A DNA stretch of 64,000 nt from Meghimatium bilineatum (Eukaryota; Mollusca; Gastropoda; Stylommatophora; Philomycidae), in NCBI GenBank assembly GCA_034231615.1, contig CM067307.1, positions 4,483,147-4,547,146 on the forward strand, written 5' to 3'. The translations under genes and the position numbers were made by a program. The notes beneath the pieces are model-generated. The model was not told the DNA's origin. It did not search any database and was given only the letters and a program-made list of their open reading frames with translations. This document shows, one piece after another, positions 1-10,600 of the stretch. The first letter of the stretch is position 1. Each line of letters begins with the position of its first letter.

Positions 1-425
1 CAAGAAATCGTGCGTGCTTGCATACATGTCCAAACCATGCTAGTTTTCGTCGTTTCACTATTGAAAGCAATGGCTCCTGGACACCTGCACACATCTCTAC
101 TTTATTTCTTACGTACACATTGATCTTATGTTCCCTATAGGAAATTCGTAGAATTCTTCTGTAGCATTTGTACTCGAAAGCCTGTAATCTTCTCTCCATA
201 GTGAATGTCCAACTCTCACAACCATACAGCACAACAAAAAGCACCAGCGACTTATACAGTTTGATTTTCACTCCAACACTGATGTTGCTTTTCCAAATCA
301 TAGTTAGTCTTGATAAGGACGCTAAAGCCATCTCCAGCCTTCCTTTTAGTTCTAATTTGCATTTACCATCGCTGTATATACTGGATCCGAAGTATTTGAA
401 GGTATTCACCACCTCAAAGGAGATC
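1..425 (-). mobile_element. LINE 3' coding fragment, cut by the window edge
   Basis: The minus strand encodes broken pieces of a reverse transcriptase C-terminal region (VLYGCESWT-like, then FEYKCYRRILRISYREHK and KRRKLAWFGHVCKHARF). A diverged copy lies at 15960-16690. Degenerate, no full ORF. Confidence 0.75.
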
Positions 426-429
426 TAGT

Positions 430-1540
430 GAGAGTGTTATGATGAACGCTGAATGAAGAAGAAGAAGAAGATTCATAATATCAGCCCTGTCCATCTAACT
501 GAGACTAGTCCCTGCCTCGGTTATTTTTCAAACCAAAGCTGTGAAATAGGTGTACTCGCAGACTATCTGCGATCATGTCTGTATACTCAGTGACTCGATG
601 AGCACGATCGTGAAAGTTAGCGCTGCTACTACTGCAGTTGGTGGAGCAATGGATCGAACAGACAGTTTGAACGCCCTACGGGAAAACATACAAACAAATG
701 ACTGTATAAGTGACGATGACTCTTGTTCCATGACTAGAATAATGGAATTTGGTTTGAAATGTGGGTCGCTGGAAAGGAGTGATTTCGTGGGCAAGAAAGA
801 ATGATGGTCAATCAACTGCGTAATGGCGACTACACTCAAGGAGAGATCTGAGCACTTATAACTTGTCCGGAGTGGATTGACGTGATCCAGCGACTAACTA
901 ACAAACTAACTGGCCTCGGATTAATTTATAAATTTACAGAAACTCTCAAACAAAATATTACTTTCTACCAACACAGCAAGTGACGCAATATGACTGAACG
1001 TAATTTCTATGACGAAGTACACAAGATATCGTTAATGCTTGTGAAACAAGCCAGCTGGAAACTTGACAGTTTTCTTTTTTATAAGATTAAAACATGGCTT
1101 TTTAATTTGTAACAAATGTTTAGAGATATTCTACATCGGTTTTGATTAATCAGAATTCAGGGGGAAAACAATTAAGTAGCAAAACAAGAATGAATGGTGG
1201 GTACAATTTGTTTTTTAGATTGCGGACAGATTTTTATGTATGTTGTATGTCTAGATCTTCTGAGAAGCGCAGTCATTACGAACTACAGTTGAACATGCTT
1301 CACTCAAAGGAAGTTGTGATTGATGTCTCTGGTTCCTTAGTGATATTTTGATATCACTTTAGTGATAAATAGTGATATATTGTGGCCACAGGAACACAGA
1401 AAAAAACTTGGAGGACAGTCAAAGCTGCTAAAGTATCTTCTAAATGAAAAATAATACTTCAGTCTGTACTACTATTTTGCGTTCGTGCATATAAACACAT
1501 GTAGATTAGCAGAATGTTGGAGAACGAATCATGGTTTACA
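430..1540. other. No recognisable gene
   Basis: A short GAACGCTGAATGAAGAAG tail at about 445-470 resembles the end of the GAA-tailed SINEs. Overlapping 80-90-codon ORFs on both strands at 550-840 lack any familiar motif. Around 1335-1385 there are short tagtgata-type repeats. Nothing else seen. Confidence 0.5.
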
Positions 1541-1574
1541 GCTCGCCTACGATATCTGCGCATATCAGTCCGAA

Positions 1575-2085
1575 ACATATTGATTTTGGACTAGGATGAC
1601 ACGTTTTACTTCATCCTCGTCTTCTCGTTGGGTATCCATGACTGCTCTTATCAATTCAATCCTGTCTCTTCTTATCTCGATGCCGTTCACCACGGCTTTA
1701 CCAGCCAACACATCGTGGCTACATCACTTGATTCTGAGACGCCTGTAGGATCTGTCTTCTTAAGACTCTCCATGAACTTGTGTCCATTTTGAAGTGAGCC
1801 AGTGATATCTTAAGAGTGACTTTAAAACAGTCTGGAGTTCTCCATCTCACAACGCTTTTTTGTAGACGATGATCTTTCATGTCAACTATGTGTCCTGCCC
1901 AGTGTGTCTGCGCCTTCATTAACATTGTGTGCTTACGCTTACAGACTTAGATTTCATCAGTTCTTCACTGTCTAGTATTTTATCCCACCAATGGATGTTG
2001 AGTATCTTACGAAGATAGCTTAGGTGGAAGTGCTTGAATCTAACGGGAATTGAACCAGTCCGTTCAACGGCACCAAATCGCTTAG
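1575..2085 (-). mobile_element. LINE reverse-transcriptase C-terminal fragment
   Basis: The minus strand reads FHLSYLRKILNIHWWDKI, then KAQTHWAGHIVDMKDHRLQK and DCFKVTLKISLAHFKMDTSSW, the familiar 3' part of many invertebrate LINE ORFs (small-protein region after the RT core). A frame change sits near 1920. Degenerate. Confidence 0.82.
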
Positions 2086-2389
2086 ATATTCTCGAACACG
2101 AGATTTTCCGTACTTGACTAACCGTATCTCCAAAGAAAGATGCGATTTTGTCAAGACATTCAAACTGTGCACTCAAGTCACTGAGAACGGACCAATCGAG
2201 ACAAGGAGTATTACAACAACAACGAACATCCCGGATAATTATAACCAATACGGATGTTAAATGTTATATGTTTGTTGTTACTGAGGAAACTTCAATACCT
2301 GCACGGGATGTTTGTTGTTGTAGGTTGCATGTTGTTAGCACACATAGTCATACCCTGTTTCATGTTTGTTTAGAAAGTATAGCCAGCTG

Positions 2390-2545
2390 AAGATGGATGT
2401 GTCTGGCCATTGGCGCAAACAAAACGCATTTCCAATCTCTGGACTACATCCTGGTGGAAATCTAGAAGTGGTCATGGACCTGTTATAAGAGAGATCCAGT
2501 AGGAGTTTGCGTAAGAGCGCTGAAGAAGAAGAAGATAACATAGAG
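2390..2545 (+). mobile_element. GAA-tailed SINE (family D)
   Basis: Contains GGCCATTGGCGCAAACAAAA, CTGGACTACATCCTG and ends GAGCGCTGAAGAAGAAGAAG. Related copies lie at 25400-25575 (+), 39850-40030 (-) and 49985-50150 (-). Confidence 0.7.
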
Positions 2546-2794
2546 GGTAAAAATATATAAAATCTGACCAATTTTCTTCTGTACTCCTTAACCATTCTTG
2601 TAATAGCAATGTATTTACGTGAATCTCTATCTGGATATTTCCAGAGAAGGCAGAAACGGCACGCAATATGTTAACAGATTCTCTTAGCCTGCCAGGCCAT
2701 GCCGACGTCGTGAACGAACTTAGCATCCATCTTGGAGGCAAGTGCATCATATGTCTGTGAGTTTGTGTTTTCTGAATTACAACAAATGGTCAGC

Positions 2795-3072
2795 ATGTTT
2801 CCTGGGTCTGTAAGAGGAGCAAAGAATACAAGCACTGTTTACCATCCAAGTATTTCATAAATGACGATTAACAGATTTTGTGACGGGGTGTTGGTTGTCC
2901 CATCTCACATAGGGTAACAATGACCCATAAGTCATGCTGAAGTCGTGTGTGTCTGACCGAAAGGGGTAGATACTGCAGCTAAGTTGTAAATCGTGACAAA
3001 ACGTATTCCGTTCACTGGACTACATCCTGCTAATATGCAGGAGCTTGAGAACGAATGTTGAAGTAGAAGGGC
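2795..3072 (+). mobile_element. GAA-tailed SINE (family A)
   Basis: Shares GAGCAAAGAATA, the CCGAAAGG/cagatatcgcagc core, GGACTACATCCTGCTAA and a GAGAACGAA...GAAG end with copies at 10265-10560, 16309-16581 and 46321-46500. Diverged, with a worn tail. Confidence 0.75.
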
Positions 3073-3208
3073 ATGTTTTCTACAATATATGGATAGTTAT
3101 TACTAGGGCACAATGAAAATATATTCACAAGCACATCGCCCATCTGTCTGTGTAATGTCTTCACATTCAAGACATTTTTGGAAAATTGTTAAACGGGTTT
3201 TACTAATT

Positions 3209-3325
3209 ACCAAGATATTCCTTGATTTCACGAGTCACCAAGATATTCCTTGATTTCACGAGTCACCAACATATTCCTTGATTTCACGAGTCACCAATAT
3301 ATTCCTTGGTTTCACTAAGTCATCA
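3209..3325 (+). repeat. 28-bp tandem repeat, about 4 copies
   Basis: The unit contains CCAAGATATTCCTTGATTTC; the last copy is diverged. Confidence 0.85.
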
Positions 3326-4044
3326 ATATCTTGCTTTTATCAATGCTAATTTCCATGCCCTATTTCCGACTAACATTTTCCAACTTTGAAGTTGGAGTTC
3401 CTGAAGTTCAGATTCGAAAATAGCCAAGAGATTGACATCATCGGATTAACACAAGCTACAACGTGAACCACTGTCAATAGTTAGTTATGTCTAGAAATCA
3501 TGCAATGCTTCCTGTATTAAATATCTAATATAAACGTTGAAATGTACTGGGGAACGTATGCAACCTTGACACACTCCTATATCCGTTTTAAAATGTACCA
3601 ATGCCATTTTTTATGAAAACAGCAGATTTTGCATCTTTATATAGCTCTTCAGTAACTTCTATGATGTTTGTCTCGAAGTAATATGCTCTAAATATCTACA
3701 ACAGACGTTGGTGCCACACACGACCAAATGCCTTTGTGTGAAATCAATGAAATTAGGATACAGGGCAAATTGATGTGTTTTTTTATATCAATATTTTGAG
3801 GTTACAATCTGTTCTGTTGTATTTCCCATTTGAAGGAAATCATTCTGTTCTTCTGCTATACTTGTCTTGTATTCTGTTAAGAATGATCTTACTAGTGTGT
3901 GATTCGACTAATAGTCATTCTTGCACATTCTGAGTCTGCCTGTCTTAGGACGCGGTATGACTAACGAGTTTGTCGATTTTCTAGGCCATGTTCTTCTGCT
4001 CATAATACTTGGGGGTTGAAAATATTATTTTCTTGTTTATAAGG

Positions 4045-4205
4045 TGGATTTTTTTCGGAGATCCCTGTGGATTATCACTTGAAGCTATGGAGTTACGTGC
4101 TATGAGTGGTACTCTCGGCAGGCGGAGTGCTGCTTAGTTGAGAGGGACGGAGTACATATAGGAAACCGAGCACAGTGAAGTCAATCTTCTACGGCTTTTA
4201 AACCC
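4045..4205 (+). mobile_element. SINE body (family B) upstream of the Kelch gene
   Basis: Shares TTTTTTTCGGAGAT, ATGGAGTTACGTGC, ACTCTCGGCAG and AGTGAAGTCAATC with copies at 10585-10775 and 11440-11690. The tRNA-like head is missing here. It ends about 80 bp before the likely 5' boundary of Kelch exon 1. Confidence 0.7.
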
Positions 4206-4340
4206 TTTTTTAGTATTATTTTCTTATCAAGTAATACAAGTTTTCATTTTGTAAATACAATAAATGCGCATGTTTCTTCTCCAGAGAACACCGAACACAA
4301 GATCAGCATCGTCACAGCGGCTTCAATCGTAGCCAACGCC

Positions 4341-4687
4341 ATGGACAACAGGAGCAGAGAGTCCATTAACAGCAACAGCAATAACAGCAGCGACAGCAAT
4401 AACAGCAACAACAACATCCAGAGTTCAGATTTAAATTTGGAATCGGAGTTTTTCTCTAGGGCAAACTCGGAAAAGTCTACAGATGTCAGTGAAAAAAAGT
4501 TAGAAGACGCTGTATCGACATCTACCTCTGAATCGACCCTGATTCCTGATGGATCTGCGTCAGATGAGGTGACGTTCTGTGATCCCAGGCAGAATCAAGT
4601 ATTTCAATTGTTGACAGGCGTTCAACAGTTAAGACGTAACGGACAGTATGCAGATTTAACAGTGAAAGTTGGTGAACATGAATACAG
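4341..4687 (+). CDS. Kelch gene coding exon 1 (N-terminus, start of BTB)
   Basis: Starts at ATG 4341 and encodes residues 1-115 plus two bases of Arg116. The N-terminus is a Ser/Asn-rich low-complexity run followed by an acidic Ser/Thr stretch. The exon ends in the first BTB strands (ADLTVKVGEHEY). Donor CAG|GTAAGA at 4688. A pyrimidine-rich acceptor (tttcttctccag) ends at 4284, so the exon probably begins at 4285 with 56 nt of 5' UTR. Confidence 0.92.
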
Positions 4688-7600
4688 GTAAGATCGTATG
4701 GCCGTTTGTGTCTTGCAGACAGTCATTTATCAATAAGAAGAAGCAATCCTTTGAATATTGTCTCAGGTGTCTCAGGTAACTTTTCAAGAGATCATATCAC
4801 AGCAACGGAAGATTTTTGTTTGAGTCTTTATCTTTTTTTCTTCTATATCTTTTAACATATTATTTCTGAACAATGTTTCTCCGGCACGCAGGCACTGCAT
4901 CCACAGACATCCCGAGTTTCGACCGTGTTTTCCCAGTTTTTGGATTCTATGTGGAAACCTTTCATTAAGGATTTGCAGATGTCTTTATACTTCAGCATTG
5001 GTCTACCGCGGAGTTGGTCGACTTCAGCCAGTCCCCAAATAGTGTTTTCGGACGCGGCAGTTTGGCATTTTGAGGACGTGACCCAGCCAACGCAATCTAT
5101 TTATAAGGAGTATTTTCATGACAGGTTAGCTGAGTGCGGCGCAATACTTCATGTTGGTGATTGTGTCGTGTCATCTAATGTTTAAGATCTTGCTGACACA
5201 TCTTAAATGAAAGATATTAAATCTGCTCTCATGTTTCGTGTAGGTTGTCCATAATTCAGATCCGTAGTATAGAGGACTCAGCACGCATTTTTGATAGATC
5301 TGTATCTTTGTTTCAATTTTGGTTTATGGTTTTTCCAAGCTCGCTTTGACAGTCCGCCAAAAATGATAGCCACTTTCCCTATATGTGCGTTTATTGTATT
5401 ATGTAAGGAAAGGGTTGATATAATTGTGGATCCTAGGCAGCAAACAAAAGTTGTCGACTTGCTTAATATGGGTGTTGTTTAAGGTGATGTTTGTTGGTAC
5501 TGCATATCCCTGACACATTGCCACAATTTTAATAATGCTTATTGTGATAGAGAACAGTTCGGAGGTCTCTGTCATGATGTTAATTTGGGACTGCAAGGTG
5601 GACTCACTGTGTGCCACTAGTGCAGCATCATGCGAAGAGAAGTTCTCTGATGAGTATTTCTGATGTTTTCGTCTTTGTTCTAAGACGCGCTAAGTTGAGT
5701 GATCCATCGCAACAGGTGCGGATGAAAACGTCGCCTGTTGCATCTGCAAGAGCATTTTCAGAAGCGCAGCGAAGAAGATTCCGAAGAGGGTGAGGGCTAG
5801 AACACACCCCTGCTTTACTCCAGTCTTTACTGCAAAGCTATCAGACGTATTTCTCTCGAATGATACATTTTCGCGCATGTCTTCTTGAAAGTGGAAATAG
5901 CCAAGTCCAGTAGTTATGATGGATAGTCAGTATATTTGAGAATGTTATAAAGAGTTAGTGTACTAACAGGTCAGATTATTATGACACAAATTGACCACAT
6001 AATTTATTTTTATTTATGATTCAATTCTTTTTATTATGAGGTATGGCCCTTTCAAACAATGACACTAATCGATATCAGTTATATTGTGACATTTGGCCAT
6101 TAAAAGAGTGAAGCGAAGTTGTTCTTCAATAATTAACCATTCATCAGATATTCAAATCAATTTCACCACACACTGAACACAAACACTCACCTTTAACCAA
6201 CACACCTATGACTAACACTCATTCACCACACCATTAACTGCAATCTCTTCTATCCAAGATGTCACCGATTCGTTCTGGCGGCAAACTCCCCATTTCTGCG
6301 AGCGATGATAGAAGATTACAAGCAGACGATATTTGAAGTCGAGCAAGAAATGAGAATACTTGATGACGCCGGAGACAGCAAATCTGTTGGATCCAATGAT
6401 AGCAATAGAAGTAACGAAATCATCGAGCACTCCAACCATGGCAGCAGCGCTGGCATTTTCAATAGTAACTCATGTACCAGAGACTTTATTATACTCAAGG
6501 GAATTCAACCAGAGATTTTTACCAAGGTCAGTGTATTCATCAACTGGAAGATTGTCTATGTACGCATATACAGACTTGGTCAATCAATTATGTTAACATT
6601 TAGTGAGGGATTTGAAAAAAGTTAGCTTTTTGTTAACTCTGAGAGGTTGTGGGTTTGACAAATGTTTGCTTTTTGTTAACTCTGAGAGGTTGTGGGTTTG
6701 ACATAAGTTTGCTGTTTTTTAACTCTGAGAGGTTGTGGGTTTGACAAAAGTTGACATCAACAGAACCTTTTATATAACGTAATTTTATTTTTTTACATTT
6801 GAAAAAAAAATCATATAGTTTTTTTCCGCAGATTTATTGCTCAAAACAGCCGGCAAAACAAAGGACGCAACTGGATGAATTAATGAATGAATGTAAACTG
6901 TAACCTCGCTAGAAGAGAAACATTGACTTTCTGTTATGGCTGTTACAGTGACAACTTTCAATATTTTCTAAGGAAATGTTTTGATAATAATATTTTTTCT
7001 GGATTATTTGACTTTATATTACTATGTCTGTTCGGACGAAGATCCTATGATCGAGACCCCAACTGGTGTGATCTTTATTCTTTTTGTTTTGTAATTGTTT
7101 TATTTATATGTGTGTTAGTAGTGGTTGGTATGTGTATCACATACATGTTTAATATATTTACTGTTATCTGTGTTACTGCAGACCCACCTGGTTTTTAAAA
7201 AAAAATCTTTTATAGTTTTTTTTGGTAATGGTATTTCGCTAGTTCATTAGTATGTCTTAATCATTTTGTCTCTGTTATGTCTTAATCATTTTGTCTCTGT
7301 TATCTGTCACTGACGCGATGGTTATCTGTTAACGATTCATTTATTTCTCAGAGTCCAGGTCCTGATGACTTGTATGTAACATTTTATCTTGCTTTATCAA
7401 CCTATTTATCTCTCACTTACATTGCTTCCGTCGTACAACTATTTATCTCTCACTGACTCCTCGTTTATATACCACATCTCCATTATTTATCTCTCACTGA
7501 CTCCTCGTTTATATACCACAGCTCCATTATTTATCTCTCAATAACTCCTCGTTTATATACCACAGCTCCATTATTTATCTCTCACTGACTCCTCGTTTAT

Positions 7601-10600
7601 ATACCACAGCTCCATTATTTATCTCTCACTGACTCCTCGTTTATATACCACAGCTCCATTATTTATCTCTCACTGACTCCTCGTTTATATACCACAGCTG
7701 CATTATTTATCTCTCACTGACTCCTCGTTTATATACCACAGCTCCATTATTTATCTCTCACTGACTCCTCGTTTATATACCACAGCTCCATTATTTATCT
7801 CTCACTGACTCCTCGTTTATATACCACAGCTCCATTATTTATCTCTCACTAACTCCTCGTTTATATACCACAGCTCCATTATTTATCCCTCACTGACTCC
7901 TCGTTTATATACCACAGCTCCATTATTTATCTCTCACTGACTCCTCGTTTATATACCACAGCTCCATTATTTATCTCTCACTGACTCCTCGTTTATATAC
8001 CACAGCTCCATTATTTATCTCTCACTGACTTCTTATCATTCTTTCATTCAACGTTTTATCTCTTACTGGTACCTTAATTTCTATCCCCAATTCAGCTTTC
8101 TATCTCTCAACGACTCCTTCTTTCTATCCCTCATTTCAATTTTCTGTCTATTACTGTCCCCTTCTTTCCAACCGTCATTGCAAATATGTATCTCTTAAAG
8201 ACTGTATTTATCACTAACTTCAGCTCTGGTTATCTCACAGACTCCATTTCTGTTTCGTTCTAATATTCCGATGAGTAAGTAATTTCGTACCATAAGTAAT
8301 TGGTACGAACTGTCGCAAAATTGTCATCAAACATGAAAAACCTTGAAAAGAATAATGAAGTTTTTTTTTCTAATCACTGGTAACATATATAATAACACAC
8401 ATAAACCAGCGTTTCGGCCAAATGACCTTCATCAAGAACACAAAATTTGAGATGACCAATAGAAAACATCACTTTACATTCTCACATAATAATTGATAGA
8501 ATTGATCAATCCAAAAAATTTGTAAATCTAAAAGTTAGCACAGTTTATCATAATTCTTCACCCTCTTTTCAGATTCTAGACTTCATGTATTGTGTTTTTG
8601 ATGACGTTATCACCGAGGACAACGCTCTTGAACTTCTCCTGGCAGCAGACACCTTCCAGTTGACTTACCTCAGACGTACCTGCGCCTCCTTCATTACAGA
8701 AGCACTGTCAGTCAAAAATGTGTTTGATGTCATTAGGTTGTGTGACTCAGGTTACGGACATTTGTTTGAACCGAAAGTTCTGCGGCGAAGTCGGCAGGTA
8801 AGACTTTACGTTACTTTAGTTCTTTATTCTCTCGATCTATCGTTTTCTCTCTGCTTTGCTGTTAGACGTGGCATGATTGAATAACGATCAGTGTCCAGGT
8901 TTAGTCACGTTTGATTGGTTTGATATGCAGTAATATTATTACGTTCACTGTTCTACTGAAAATTTGAAGATTTTTATGCAAAAATACGCTAAGGGGTGTG
9001 GTAATCAACCTTTTGATGACGTTCCTAGTGCTATCAGTAATGCTAGATATGCTTGGGGAAGGGGGTAGAACACCCCAACACCCCCATATACGGGCCTGAC
9101 TCGTAGGACCTGACTTAATAAATCGCGTTCATAAACTTCAGTCAAGTTCATAATAGATGTGACACGTGACACATTGTTTCCAGATAGCCCGAGCAGTTGA
9201 TTGATTGATTTTTTGATTGATTGAATGATTGATTGATGTACTAGCCAGGTTATTTCTGACAGGTCATACGTGAGAACTTCTCCCAGCTGAGTGCCACCGA
9301 AGAGTTCCTGACTCTGAACAGACACCATATGATCCTCCTCATAGCAGATAGCATGCTCAGCGCACAGGGCGAGATGGATGTCATTCAGGCTCTTCTCAGG
9401 TAAGTAAGAACATGTTTTATATCTTTCTTCTCAGGTAAGTAAGAACATGTTTTATATTTTTCTCTCAGGTAAGTAAGAACATGTTTTATATCTTTCTTCT
9501 CAGGTAAGTAAGAACATGTTTTATATTTTTCTCTCAGGTAAGTAAGAACATGTTTTATATTTTTCTTCTCAGGTAAGTAAGAACATGTTTTATATTTTTC
9601 TCTCAGGTAAGTAAGAACATGTTTTATATTTTTCTCTCAGGTAAGTAAGAACATGTTTTATATCTTTCTTCTCAGGTAAGTAAGAGCAGTACAAGAAAAA
9701 AATATTTTTTTCTTCCATTATGTGCCTTTTTCCACATTGACGACTCCGAAAGTTGCATGTTTAATAAGTTTGTCTCTTGTGGTCGTGACATTTTCTGAGC
9801 AATACTGACAGAAAGATATAACAATTTATTTGAATAAATAAGTAAATATTTCACGTTATTCATGTTTGAATGTCTTCCATGTTTAGGTGGGTGAAAGTCC
9901 GTCCGGAAGAGAGATCTGCAGACTTGACCTTGATGTTACAGCATATCCGGTTCCCACTAATGACCTCACGTGAACTGGACGCACTGAAAGAAATACCCTT
10001 ACTACGAGAGAACTCTCTTGCCATGGCTTTGATTGAAGAGTCAAGGGCTTATGGGTAGGTAGAGTTTCGAACATGTTTGTTCGTATTTCTGTTGTCACAA
10101 TGAAATATAAAATGTGGCGTGATTTTGTAAGTCCTTATCGTACTGAAGTTTCCAATTGCTTAATTTGTGAAACGAATATAACAATAAACCGCAGATTTGT
10201 GCCATTGGGTGTCTAGTGATTTTGGAGAGGGACGTTACACTCGTATATTCTATATGCACGACTGAAGACAGCACAGGAAAATTTACTCTATATGTCGCAG
10301 TGCGGCGGAGAACGCATTGTGTTGTATCATGATTTACGTATTGTCTGCGATATCTGCGCCTTTTCGGCATGCCACATCCAAATTTAGCCTGTTTTCTAGG
10401 TCACTTTGAACCGTATGTGAGATTTCACAGCCAACACCACTCCATAATCTTCTTAGTCGCCTCTTGCAACGTGCATCGAGGGTAATCAGTTTTGTTATTC
10501 TTTGCTCCCATTTAGCGCTAACAATAACGAAGGGGCGACTTTATGTTCAAGCATTTGTGGATTCTAATCTCGCTTGTCACTTCTTTTATATAAAGTGAAT

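Noticed and set aside
550..840. Overlapping 84- and 88-codon ORFs
   Set aside because: No motif, signal peptide, splice context or conservation evidence; antisense overlap suggests chance.
6887..7198. 103-codon ORF with hydrophobic segments in Kelch intron 2
   Set aside because: T-rich intron sequence; no recognisable domain and it lies between two verified exons.
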